Shown here piece by piece: positions 16,401 to 24,159 of a stretch of DNA of 50,422 nucleotides (the stretch's first letter is position 1; every line of letters starts with the position of its first letter). The translations under genes were made by a program, and so were the position numbers. Source of the DNA: Intrasporangium calvum (GTDB taxonomy: Bacteria; Actinomycetota; Actinomycetes; Actinomycetales; Dermatophilaceae); the NCBI RefSeq assembly GCF_028446585.1, contig NZ_JAPFQL010000010.1, forward strand, positions 1 through 50,422, given 5' to 3'. The notes under the pieces are model-generated. The model made no database searches, was not told the DNA's origin, and worked only from the letters and a program-made list of their open reading frames with translations.

Positions 16401-17020
16401 GAGGTCACCCCCAACGTGTCTCGGAGTCTGATCAGGCCGTCCCGGATCCTCGTCTTCGCCGTGCCCAGGGGCAGGGAGAGCAGGGAGGCGACCTCGGTGT
16501 GCGTGTAGCCGGAGAAGTACGCCAGCTCGATGGCCCGGCGCTGGGCGTCGGTCAACGTGTCCAGCGCCCGTCGCACACGCTCGGCCTCGAGCCGGCCGAC
16601 GGCGGCCTCGGACGTGTGGTCATGGGCGACGTCCACCGCCGCGGCACCGTAGGACGCGTCGCGTCCGCGCGACGCCTCGGACGACCGGACCCGGTCGACG
16701 GCCTTGCGGTGCGCGATGGTCAGGGCCCACGCGAGCACGCTGCCCCGGCTCGGGTCGAAGCGAGAGCTCTGCCGCCACAGCTCGAGGAACACCTCCTGGG
16801 TGACCTCCTCGGACTGGGCGGGGTCGCGGACCACCCGCCGGACCAGGCCGTGGACCCGGGCCGAGGTGCGGTCGTAGAACACTCCGAACGCGCCCTCGTC
16901 CCCCCTCGCGGCCTGCGCCAGCAGATCGGCCAGCGTCTCCCCGGCGTCCGGCGTGACCGGGCCGGCGCCCCCCTCCGGCGACGAACCGTCGCCCGAGGGG
17001 ACCACCGAGAACCGAGCCAT
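16397..17020 (-). CDS. sigK: ECF sigma factor SigK
   Basis: This 207-residue ECF sigma factor has region 2 (FYDRTSARVHGLVRRVVRDP, VTQEVFLELWRQSSRFDP) and region 4 (LTDAQRRAIELAYFSGYTHTEVASLLSLPLGTAKTRIRDGL). The identity as SigK rests on the coupled RskA gene plus fasciclin and Mo-oxidoreductase genes just upstream, an arrangement known from mycobacteria. ATG 17020 is chosen with GAGGAG about 10 nt upstream; ATG 17029 is only one base from that site. The gene begins 55 nt after the fasciclin stop, so it may share its transcript. Confidence 0.9.
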   Translation of the reverse strand: MARFSVVPSGDGSSPEGGAGPVTPDAGETLADLLAQAARGDEGAFGVFYDRTSARVHGLVRRVVRDPAQSEEVTQEVFLELWRQSSRFDPSRGSVLAWALTIAHRKAVDRVRSSEASRGRDASYGAAAVDVAHDHTSEAAVGRLEAERVRRALDTLTDAQRRAIELAYFSGYTHTEVASLLSLPLGTAKTRIRDGLIRLRDTLGVTS

Positions 17021-17075
17021 GGGTGCCATTCTCCTCACCCGGGCCCGAGCCGAGCCGACGAGGTCGATCCGCCGC

Positions 17076-17717
17076 TCATGGCATGAGCACCGTGTCGATG
17101 ATGTAGACCGTCGCGTTGGCGGTCGGCACGTTGCCGCACAGCACGGTCGCCTTCTCCTTGCCGACCGTGAACGAGTCACCGGCCGGCGCCACCGTGAGCT
17201 TCGTCCCGGCCAGGGTCTCGTGCGTGCCGGCGACCTCGTCGGGCGAGAGCGACCCGGCGACGACGTGGTTCGTGAGGATCTTCGTCAGGGTCGGCTTGTC
17301 GGCGAGGACCGCCTTGAGGTCGGCCTCCGGGATCTTCGCGAACGCGTCGTCGACCGGTGCGAAGACCGTGACGTCCGGGGCGGAGTTGAGCGTGTCGACG
17401 AGGCCGGCCTCCTGCACGGCCGCGACGAGCGTGGTCAGCAGCGGGTTGTTGCTCGCCGCCGTGGCCACCGGATCGGTCGCCATCCCGCTGAACGAGCCCT
17501 TGCCGTCGTTCGGCACCGCGGAGCAGGCAGCGCCGAACACCTGGGCGGCCGGGTCGCGCATTGAGTCCCCCGACGGCTCGCTCGAGGACGGGGCAGCCGA
17601 CGGCGCCGGCGAGCTCGCGGCGGGCGCCGCGGTCGACCCGACCTCGTCGCTGCCGCAGGCAGCGAGGCCGAGGGGAAGGACGAGGGCCAGCGCGAGTGCA
17701 GTGCTGCGTGTCTTCAT
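17076..17717 (-). CDS. Fasciclin-domain lipoprotein (MPT70/MPT83-like)
   Basis: This 213-residue secreted lipoprotein has a lipobox LAAC at residues 18-21. A Ser/Ala/Pro-rich spacer follows, then one FAS1 domain with the family boxes TVFAPVDDAFAKIP near residue 115 and a C-terminal ATVYIIDTVLMP. FAS1 domains mediate adhesion or protein contacts at the cell surface. ATG 17717 has AAGGAG 9 nt upstream. In mycobacteria the homologues MPT70 and MPT83 are the strongest SigK targets, and a SigK-like promoter lies upstream here. Confidence 0.92.
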   Translation of the reverse strand: MKTRSTALALALVLPLGLAACGSDEVGSTAAPAASSPAPSAAPSSSEPSGDSMRDPAAQVFGAACSAVPNDGKGSFSGMATDPVATAASNNPLLTTLVAAVQEAGLVDTLNSAPDVTVFAPVDDAFAKIPEADLKAVLADKPTLTKILTNHVVAGSLSPDEVAGTHETLAGTKLTVAPAGDSFTVGKEKATVLCGNVPTANATVYIIDTVLMP

Positions 17718-17757
17718 GAGGTGAACTCCTTGAGTCGAGAGGTGCAGGTCGTGAGCG

Positions 17758-17785
17758 GTTCGGAGCCCAGCGGCATACGGATTGG
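17758..17785 (-). promoter_or_regulatory. SigK-like promoter of the fasciclin gene
   Basis: Read on the minus strand, CCAATC (17780-17785), 16 nt, then CCGAAC (17758-17763). The downstream block CTCCGAACCG is identical to the one before the Mo-oxidoreductase. The 16-nt spacer is made of repeat A. It ends 40 nt before ATG 17717, leaving room for the ribosome binding site. The -35 matches the SigK form CCATCC at only 4 of 6. Confidence 0.5.
17765..17780 (-). repeat. Repeat A copy in the fasciclin promoter
   Basis: CCGTATGCCGCTGGGC on the minus strand. It fills the spacer between the putative -35 and -10 elements of the SigK-like promoter. Confidence 0.8.
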
Positions 17786-17798
17786 GTTGACCTCGAGA

Positions 17799-19322
17799 TC
17801 AGGTCACCGTCACGACGACTTCCTGGATGCCGCTCGAGCCGTCGGGGAAGGGGGTCGCGCGTTCGGCCGTCTGGACATCACCGTCGCGGTCGGTCGCCCG
17901 GACCGCGAGGCGGTGCAGGCCCGGCGTCGCGTCCCAGGGCAGGTACCACTGGCGCCAGCAGTCGTCGCCGATGTCAGGCCCCAGCTGCGCCGTTCGCCAC
18001 GGCCCGTCATCGACACGCACCTCCACCCGGGCGATGCCCCGGTGCTGCGCCCAGGCGACGCCGCCGACGGCGACGCGTCCACCGGCGACGGTGGTGAGCG
18101 GCGTGGGCGTGTCGATCCGCGCGCTCGTCTTGACCGGCGCGTCCGTGGCCCATTGTCGCTGGGTCCAGTACGCCTGCTCGGCGGCGTAGGTCGTCACGGT
18201 GAGGCGGCGCAGCCACTTGGTCGCCCCGACGAAGCCGTAGAGCCCCGGAGTCACGAGCCGCGCGGGGAAACCGTGCTCGTCGGGCAGCGGGGAGCCGTTG
18301 AGTCCGATGGCCACGAGCGCGTCACGCCCGTCCGTGAGCGCGGCCAGCGGGGTGCTGATGGTGAAGCCGTCGACCGCGGTGCTGAGCACCTGGTCCGGCG
18401 CGTCCTCGAGTCCGGCCGCCTCGAGCAGGTCGGACACGCGCACCCCGAGCCACCGGCCCGACGACACATAGCTGCCACCGACCTCGTTGGAGACACAGGT
18501 CAGGGTGATGTCCCGCTCGACGAGAGGCAGGCGCACGAGGTCCTCGAACGTCAGCCGCAGCGGTCGCGCCACCATGCCGTCGACGTCGAGCGCCCACGCG
18601 TCGAGCTGCACGCGGGGCACGGCCAGGTTGACGTCGACGCGATAGAACCGGTCCGTCGGGGTCTGCAGGGGCGAGATGCCGGGGACCGACGCCTCGAGCC
18701 CGGCCGGCAGCGGCGGCGCCGGCTCCGTGGGCCGCGGGAGGACGCGGTCGCGCACCGCCCGTGTGGTCGCCCGGACCTGCCCGGCGACCCCGGCCAGGAC
18801 CGCGGCGACAGCCACACCGAGCGACGCCCCGACCATCGTCCGGCGTGACACCCCGCCAGCCGACGTGCCCTCAGCAGACGTCCTCCCGGACGCAGCCACC
18901 TCCCGGGTCAGGCGGCTGAGGCCGACGAGCACCCCCGCCCCGACCACGAGAGCCGCCACGGCAGGCACGGCATCACCCGGCGACGCCACGGGTCGGCCCA
19001 GCGCAGCGATCCCCGCGACGAGCCCGAGGCCGGTGAGCAGTGCCGTGGCGAGCGCGAGCCGGCGACGCGCCAAGAGGCCGATGAGGGCCGCCGCGGCCAG
19101 CGTCGCCCCCAGCACCGACCCGAGGAGGATCGGCTTGTCGGCCGTGCCGAAGGTGGCGACGGCCCACTCCTTGACCGGCGTGGGTGCGAGGTCGATGGCG
19201 GCGGCGCCGACCGCGACGACGGGTGACGACGCGGGGTCGACGAGGGAGGCGGCGAGGTGGCCGGCAGCGAGCCCGGCGGAGGCGGCCAGGATGCCGAGGC
19301 AGGCGTCGTGAGTTCGTCCCAT
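17799..19322 (-). CDS. Membrane-anchored molybdopterin-dependent oxidoreductase (sulfite oxidase family)
   Basis: This 507-residue protein has a membrane N-terminus (about four hydrophobic segments up to residue 135, another near 165-185). A sulfite-oxidase-type molybdopterin domain covers about 215-400, followed by a Mo-co dimerisation domain to 507. The conserved molybdenum-ligand Cys is in ITLTCVSNEVGG near residue 278. Such enzymes oxidise sulfite or reduce protein methionine sulfoxide at the cell surface; the substrate here is unknown. ATG 19322 has no Shine-Dalgarno, but a SigK-like -10 ends 8 nt upstream, indicating a leaderless mRNA. It begins the SigK block. Confidence 0.88.
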   Translation of the reverse strand: MGRTHDACLGILAASAGLAAGHLAASLVDPASSPVVAVGAAAIDLAPTPVKEWAVATFGTADKPILLGSVLGATLAAAALIGLLARRRLALATALLTGLGLVAGIAALGRPVASPGDAVPAVAALVVGAGVLVGLSRLTREVAASGRTSAEGTSAGGVSRRTMVGASLGVAVAAVLAGVAGQVRATTRAVRDRVLPRPTEPAPPLPAGLEASVPGISPLQTPTDRFYRVDVNLAVPRVQLDAWALDVDGMVARPLRLTFEDLVRLPLVERDITLTCVSNEVGGSYVSSGRWLGVRVSDLLEAAGLEDAPDQVLSTAVDGFTISTPLAALTDGRDALVAIGLNGSPLPDEHGFPARLVTPGLYGFVGATKWLRRLTVTTYAAEQAYWTQRQWATDAPVKTSARIDTPTPLTTVAGGRVAVGGVAWAQHRGIARVEVRVDDGPWRTAQLGPDIGDDCWRQWYLPWDATPGLHRLAVRATDRDGDVQTAERATPFPDGSSGIQEVVVTVT

Positions 19323-19330
19323 GCAGGACG

Positions 19331-19358
19331 GTTCGGAGCCGACCTGGGCCGTGGATGG
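19331..19358 (-). promoter_or_regulatory. SigK-like promoter of the Mo-oxidoreductase, leaderless
   Basis: On the minus strand CCATCC (19353-19358) is followed by 16 nt and CCGAAC (19331-19336). This is close to the mycobacterial SigK promoter (CCATCC, 17-18 nt, CCGAAT). The -10 element ends 8 nt before ATG 19322, so the transcript should start at about the first codon. Confidence 0.6.
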
Positions 19359-19380
19359 TCGGCCCCGTGCCCCGACGAGG

Positions 19381-19824
19381 TCAGCTGGCGCTGAGCAGCC
19401 GCCGCAGGGCCCAGCCGTATGCCGCTCGGCTCGCTCCCGCGGTCAGCCGCCCGAGCGCGCGGGGAACGCCCCGGACGTGGATGTCCTGGGTCCAGGACAC
19501 CTGCGAGCCCGCCCCGTCCGGCGCCACCCACAGCTCGATGGAGCCGCGGATCATGGTGCCCTCCTTGTGGATCCGCGCACGGCCCGGCTCGCCAGCACGC
19601 GGCGGGGTGACGGTGTCGACCACCATGACGTCGTCGAAGGCCAGCGGGCCCGCCCCGGTCCGCGCGACGAAGCGCGAACCGGGACGCAGTTCCGCAGCCG
19701 GCACCATGCCCTCAGTGATGCGCGTGAGCGGGATGACCCGGTCATGGGCCCGCAGGTCGAGGATGCGGTTCCAGGACTCGCTCGCGGGCAGGGGGGAGGA
19801 CAGCTCGACTCGGAACCTCGCCAT
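19381..19824 (-). CDS. SRPBCC family protein
   Basis: This 147-residue single-domain protein has the START/polyketide-cyclase-like fold: an initial strand FRVELSSPLPASESWNRILD, a central TPPRAGEPGRARI loop, and a long C-terminal helix beginning LGRLTAGASRAAYG. The ligand is unknown. ATG 19824 is the start. Its C-terminal helix contains repeat A in frame (Arg-Ala-Ala-Tyr-Gly). It lies upstream of the Mo-oxidoreductase on the same strand but is separated from it by that gene's own promoter. Confidence 0.8.
   Translation of the reverse strand: MARFRVELSSPLPASESWNRILDLRAHDRVIPLTRITEGMVPAAELRPGSRFVARTGAGPLAFDDVMVVDTVTPPRAGEPGRARIHKEGTMIRGSIELWVAPDGAGSQVSWTQDIHVRGVPRALGRLTAGASRAAYGWALRRLLSAS
19415..19438 (+). 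repeat. Repeat A copy inside the SRPBCC gene
   Basis: A full 24-nt copy with one change in the core (CTCGGC for CTGRGC). On the coding strand it reads GASRAAYG near the C-terminus. Confidence 0.8.
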
Positions 19825-20076
19825 GCACGGACCCTACGTCGCGCGGGGGCATGACGGATGTCATGGGGAGGTCGTGATGATTGCCCGGGGTGGACGCCGT
19901 CGGGGTCGGACACCATGACTCCGTGCCATTGGGGTGGCCCCACAGGGGGATGTGACGTGCCACAGATGGTTGAGGGGGCCCGGGGCCGGGCGACAGAGGG
20001 GATCGCCCGGCCGCGCCGGGAGCCGACATTCGACGAGTCGCTGTCCGGAGGTCGGCGACTTTGGGATGCTGCCCTC

Positions 20077-21177
20077 ATGGCCGACGACGCTGCCGTGCAG
20101 GTGCACTCCCCCTGGGAGCGCTACGGCTGGATCGTCCAGTCGGTCTGGCTCGTCTTCCTCTTCTTCCCGATCTCCGCCTTCCTCGGCTCGGACCAGCACC
20201 CCATCTCGGCCCGCGTCCTGGGCATCGGCATGGTCGTCGTCTTCGCCGTCGTCTACACCATGGGGATCCGCAGACTGCAGCGCTACTCCTCGCTCGACCC
20301 CGGTGCGGCCCTGACGGGGCCCATCCACCTGGTCGGGCTCACCCTGATCGCCCTCGGCACGGCACCCATCATCGGCTCGGAGGTCCTCACCTTCCTGCCC
20401 TTCATCGTCGCCTTCGGCATGTTCGCCCTGCCGCTCTTCTGGGGAGTCGTCACGGCCGCCGTGGCGGTGGTCGGCAGTGGCATCTGGGCGTTCCTCATCG
20501 CGGAGGGCACCGGCCTCTGGGTCATCGCCTTCATCACCCTCGCGGTCGCCGTGATGACTGCCGGCTCCAGGTTTCTCGGCGAGCAGGGGGCGCACCACGA
20601 CGCGATGTCGCGCGACCTGGCCGTCGTCGAAGAGCGCGAGCGCGTCGCCCGGGACGTCCACGACGTGCTCGGCCACTCCCTCACCGTCGTCACGGTCAAG
20701 GCGGAGCTCGCCGAGCGGCTGCTCGCGATCGACCCCGAGCGGGCGCGGGCCGAGCTCGCCGACATCCAGATCCTGAGTCGCCAGGCGCTCGCCGAGGTCC
20801 GGGCCACCGTGGGGGGGCTGCGGGTCGCGAATCTCAGCGAGGAACTCGCCGCGGCGCGTGGCGCGCTCGCCGGTGCCGGGATCGACCCGGATGTCCCGAC
20901 CGACTCCGCCGTCGTCGACCCGCGCCACCGGACCGTCCTCGCCTGGGTGCTCCGGGAGGCGGTCACCAACGTGGTCCGGCACAGCGACGCGGACGCCTGC
21001 ACCGTGACGCTGGGGCCGAGCCGGCTCACCGTCGCCGACGACGGCCGGGGCATGGAGGCGCGGCCGGAGGGCAACGGCCTGCGCGGCCTGCGCGAACGCG
21101 TCACCGCGGCAGGCGGCACGCTCACGATCCGGACGCCCGAGGCGGGCTACGGCACGGTCCTGGAGGTGCGGTTGTGA
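20077..21177 (+). CDS. Sensor histidine kinase, DesK/NarL type
   Basis: This 366-residue membrane kinase has about five to six hydrophobic segments in residues 15-165. The dimerisation/phosphoacceptor domain follows, with His195 in ERVARDVHDVLGHSL. The ATPase domain ends in DDGRGMEARPEGNGLRGLRERV (G boxes). It would autophosphorylate and pass phosphate to the response regulator that overlaps its stop (GTGA). ATG 20077 is chosen as the first start directly before the membrane domain; there is no strong ribosome binding site, and upstream in-frame codons look non-coding. The signal is unknown; DesK relatives sense membrane state. Confidence 0.9.
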   Translation: MADDAAVQVHSPWERYGWIVQSVWLVFLFFPISAFLGSDQHPISARVLGIGMVVVFAVVYTMGIRRLQRYSSLDPGAALTGPIHLVGLTLIALGTAPIIGSEVLTFLPFIVAFGMFALPLFWGVVTAAVAVVGSGIWAFLIAEGTGLWVIAFITLAVAVMTAGSRFLGEQGAHHDAMSRDLAVVEERERVARDVHDVLGHSLTVVTVKAELAERLLAIDPERARAELADIQILSRQALAEVRATVGGLRVANLSEELAAARGALAGAGIDPDVPTDSAVVDPRHRTVLAWVLREAVTNVVRHSDADACTVTLGPSRLTVADDGRGMEARPEGNGLRGLRERVTAAGGTLTIRTPEAGYGTVLEVRL

Positions 21178-21782
21178 CGATCCGGCTGCTCCTCGCCGAC
21201 GACCAGGCCCTGGTCCGGGGCGCGCTCGCCGCGCTGCTCGACCTGGAGCCCGACCTCGAGGTCGTCGCAGAGGTGGAGCGCGGGGACGAGGTGCTCGACG
21301 CGGCCCGCGCCTCCGGGGCTGACGTCTGCCTCCTCGACATCGAGATGCCAGGCGCCGACGGGATCACCGCGGCCGCGCAGCTCCACGCGGCCCTGCCCGA
21401 GGTGCACAGCCTCATCGTCACGACCTTCGGTCGGCCGGGCTATCTCCGGCGCGCACTCGAGGCGGGCGCGTCGGGCTTCGTCGTCAAGGACACCCCGGCC
21501 CGAGCCCTCGCGGAGGCGGTGCGCCGGGTCCACGCCGGCCTGCGGGTCGTCGACCCGTCGCTCGCCACGGAGTCACTCGTCTCCGGCGCGAGCCCGCTGA
21601 CCGAGCGGGAGCGCGACGTGCTGGCCGTCGCGCTGGCCGGTGGCACCGTGGCGGCCATCGCGGGACAGCTCAACCTCTCGCCCGGCACGGTGCGCAACCA
21701 CCTCAGCGCCGCGATCGGCAAGACCAACACCTCGACCCGCGCCGAGGCGGCCCGCGTCGCCCAGGAGCGTGGCTGGCTCTGA
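21174..21782 (+). CDS. LuxR/NarL family response regulator
   Basis: This 202-residue regulator has a receiver domain with phosphoacceptor Asp55 in CLLDIEMPG and the conserved Lys in FVVKDTPA. The C-terminal LuxR helix-turn-helix reads LTERERDVLAVALAGG, then AAIAGQLNLSPGTVRNHLS. GTG 21174 overlaps the kinase stop. It is the partner of the kinase; no obvious target gene such as an ABC exporter or desaturase is adjacent, since the next gene is the ATP-grasp protein after a repeat-filled gap. Confidence 0.93.
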   Translation: MTIRLLLADDQALVRGALAALLDLEPDLEVVAEVERGDEVLDAARASGADVCLLDIEMPGADGITAAAQLHAALPEVHSLIVTTFGRPGYLRRALEAGASGFVVKDTPARALAEAVRRVHAGLRVVDPSLATESLVSGASPLTERERDVLAVALAGGTVAAIAGQLNLSPGTVRNHLSAAIGKTNTSTRAEAARVAQERGWL

Positions 21783-21820
21783 GGCCCCGTCCCGCGAGTG
21801 GCCCGGTGGGCCCGGGGACC

Positions 21821-21885
21821 GAGCTCAGCGGCATACGACCGCGGTTTGTCCACAGCGTGTCGAACCCGCGTGCGCCACTCGAAGG
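21821..21885. repeat. Repeat A with decayed repeat B
   Basis: Repeat A core GAGCTCAGCGGCATACG (minus orientation) at 21821-21837 is followed at 21847-21855 by TGTCCACAG, and at 21872-21885 by GCGCCACTCGAAGG. The last two look like the two ends of a diverged inverted repeat B pair. The gap 21783-21969 holds this and no gene. Confidence 0.6.
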
Positions 21886-21969
21886 GGAGGCGAGCTGCTC
21901 GACGCCCATAGGGTTTGACGACGCGCGCACCCCGTGACGTCCACCCCGCTGGCGCCTAGGGTCGGTGGG

Positions 21970-23193
21970 GTGAACATCATCTTCGTCGAGCCGGCCTTCC
22001 CCGCGAACCAGCGCCGATTCGTGCACGCCCTCGCGTCGGTGGGCGCGAACGTCTACGGCATCGGCGAGTCCGACGAGGCCCACCTCGGGGCCGACCTGCA
22101 CGATGCCCTGCGCGGCTACTACCGCGTTGGTTCGGTGACGAACGTCCAGCAGCTCATCGACGCGGTCCGCCACTTCCAGGGACAGGTCTGGGTGGACGCG
22201 CTCGAGGCCACCGTCGAGGCGCACATGATGCCCGCCGCGCAGGCCCGCGAGGCGACCAACATCCCCGGCACGAGCGTCCGCACGACGTGGCTCTGCCGCG
22301 ACAAGCCGTCGATGAAGGAGGCGCTCCGGGCCGCCGGCGTGCCCACGGCGGCGTCCGCCGCGATCGACTCGTCCGCGGAGGCGAAGGAGTTCGCGGACCG
22401 GGTCGGCTACCCCCTCATCGTCAAGCCCCGCAGCGGCGCCGGTGCCCAGGGGACCGCTCGTGTGGACAGTGACGACGAGCTGGCCCGCGTCCTGCACGAG
22501 TTCGGGGACGCGGGCGCGACCTCCCTCGCAATCGAGGAGTTCGTCGAGGGGCACGAGGGGTTCTACGACACCGTCACCCTCGACGGGCGGGTCACCCACG
22601 ACTGGGTGACGCACTACTACCCCAACGTCCTCGAGGCGATGCGGCACCGGTGGATCTCCCCGCAGTTCGTCACCACCAACCGCGTCGACGGCAACGAGTT
22701 CTATGCCGAGGTCCGCGATCTCGGCCGCCGCGTCATCGAGGCCCTCGGCATCGAGACGTCCGCGACGCACATGGAGTGGTTCTACGGCCCCAAGGGCCTG
22801 CGCTTCTCCGAGATCGGCTGTCGCCCGCCGGGTGTCGGCGCCTGGGACCTCTACTCCGCCGCCAACGACGTCGACGTCTACCGCGAGTGGGCGCACATCA
22901 TCGTCCACCGCCGGCCCGAGCACCAGCTCAAGCGGTCGTATGCCGCTGGGCTCGTCGCGCTCCGACCCGACCGCGACGGGGTGGTGACCGGCTACGACGG
23001 CATCGACGAGATCGAGGCGCGCTACGGCGACTGGGTCATCGACGCGCACTTCCCGCCGGCCGGGCAGCCCACCCAGCCGGTCGAGGCGGGGTTCATGGCC
23101 AACGCGTGGGTCCGGCTGCGCCATCCCGACTACGACACGCTGCGGTCCATGCTCGACGACGTCGGCCGCGCCGTCTCGGTCCACGCCGGCTGA
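21970..23193 (+). CDS. ATP-grasp ligase of unknown product
   Basis: This 407-residue protein is an ATP-grasp carboxylate-amine/thiol ligase: it would activate a carboxylate with ATP and join it to an amine. Visible are the ATP-binding lysine in YPLIVKPRSGAGAQG near residue 153, the adenine-side EEFVEGHEGFYD near residue 190, and the metal-binding Glu and Arg in RFSEIGCRPPG near residue 285. There is no biotin-carboxylase or Mur-type domain. GTG 21970 is preceded by GGTGGG. It is the first gene of a four-gene unit with an S51-like protein and two esterases. Repeat A is read in frame as SYAAGL near residue 325. Substrates unknown. Confidence 0.85.
   Translation: MNIIFVEPAFPANQRRFVHALASVGANVYGIGESDEAHLGADLHDALRGYYRVGSVTNVQQLIDAVRHFQGQVWVDALEATVEAHMMPAAQAREATNIPGTSVRTTWLCRDKPSMKEALRAAGVPTAASAAIDSSAEAKEFADRVGYPLIVKPRSGAGAQGTARVDSDDELARVLHEFGDAGATSLAIEEFVEGHEGFYDTVTLDGRVTHDWVTHYYPNVLEAMRHRWISPQFVTTNRVDGNEFYAEVRDLGRRVIEALGIETSATHMEWFYGPKGLRFSEIGCRPPGVGAWDLYSAANDVDVYREWAHIIVHRRPEHQLKRSYAAGLVALRPDRDGVVTGYDGIDEIEARYGDWVIDAHFPPAGQPTQPVEAGFMANAWVRLRHPDYDTLRSMLDDVGRAVSVHAG
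22937..22954 (+). repeat. Repeat A copy inside the ATP-grasp gene
   Basis: CGTATGCCGCTGGGCTCG, in frame as Tyr-Ala-Ala-Gly-Leu. The last part of the 24-nt extension is diverged. Confidence 0.75.
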
Positions 23194-23208
23194 GTCGCGA
23201 GCCCCCCG

Positions 23209-24159
23209 GTGACGACCATCCTCCTCGGGCCGCAACGGTTCACGACGACGGCGCAGGCGGTGCTGCGCTCGCTGTCCGTGGACGGGCCGGTGGCGATGGT
23301 CAACGCGGGCTGGGAGGAGCGCGAGGTCGACGACGCCGAGCTCGACGGTGTGCTCGACCACCGCGGCTTCAATCTCCGCCTCTACCAGCGGGCCGTGGAG
23401 GTGCTGGCGGCCGACCGCGCGTTGCGCAGGGCCGTGCTCGAGCACCGCGCCTGCCACGCGGAGCTGCGCGCCTTCTACGGCCTGCGGCTCCAGGCGGCGT
23501 GGGACACCGTCCTCGCGGTGCGACGCCGGCCGTCGCGGCTCGCCACCGACGACGTGCGGGATGGGGCGGTGCGCTCTGCGATGCAGGCCCTGCGCGACGT
23601 CGACGACTGGTACGCCTACGAGGTGGCCCGGATCGTCGAAGGGACCGCGACGTCCGACGTCGTCCGGTCGAGCGAGGCGCTGGCCCGGCACCGCGAGGAG
23701 GTCGCGGAGGCGATCGCGGCGGCCAGTGTCGTCGTCCTGGCCGGCGGGCACGTGGGGATCCTCATGGAGACGCTGCGGCTCCTGGACGTGTCCGTCCCCG
23801 CCGAGAAGCCCGTCATCGCGTGGTCGGCTGGCGCGATGGCCCTGTGCGACCCCGTGGTCCTCTTCCACGACTTCGCGCCCCAAGGGGTGACCGCGCCGGA
23901 GGTGCACGACCGCGGCCTGGGCCGGCTCCGGGGCATCGTGCCGCTGCCGCACGCCCGTCGCAGGCTGGCGCTGGATGACCGCGAGCGCATGACCGTCTTC
24001 GCCGAGCGGTTCCCGGCACACCACCTGCTCCCGCTCGACGACGGGACGGTGCTGCGCTTCGAGGCGACGCCGGACCGCCCCGATGCCAGGGTCGAGCCGC
24101 CAGAAGGGGCCCGGTTCATCGGCCGGGACGGGACCGTCGAGACGTGGGGTGCGCGGTGA
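23209..24159 (+). CDS. Peptidase S51/cyanophycinase-like (class I GATase-fold) protein
   Basis: This 316-residue protein has the Ser-nucleophile fold of peptidase E and cyanophycinase. The GGN-like element is VVLAGGHVGILMETLRLL near residues 180-197, the nucleophile elbow is AWSAGAMAL near residues 204-212, and a His follows in VPLPHARRRL near residue 247. A helical insertion of about 100 residues (70-160) is not typical of peptidase E. GTG 23209 starts 15 nt after the ATP-grasp stop, and the 3' end overlaps the next start (GTGA). It may hydrolyse an amide made by the ligase, but this is inference from context. Confidence 0.75.
   Translation: MTTILLGPQRFTTTAQAVLRSLSVDGPVAMVNAGWEEREVDDAELDGVLDHRGFNLRLYQRAVEVLAADRALRRAVLEHRACHAELRAFYGLRLQAAWDTVLAVRRRPSRLATDDVRDGAVRSAMQALRDVDDWYAYEVARIVEGTATSDVVRSSEALARHREEVAEAIAAASVVVLAGGHVGILMETLRLLDVSVPAEKPVIAWSAGAMALCDPVVLFHDFAPQGVTAPEVHDRGLGRLRGIVPLPHARRRLALDDRERMTVFAERFPAHHLLPLDDGTVLRFEATPDRPDARVEPPEGARFIGRDGTVETWGAR

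Noticed and set aside
21703-24024. Long minus-strand frame opposite the ATP-grasp and S51-like genes
   Set aside because: Composition bias only; the plus strand shows ATP-grasp and nucleophile motifs and tightly coupled starts.
21970-24159. Cyanophycin synthetase plus cyanophycinase
   Set aside because: The ligase has no Mur-type domain and the S51-like protein has an atypical insertion; only fold-level similarity remains.
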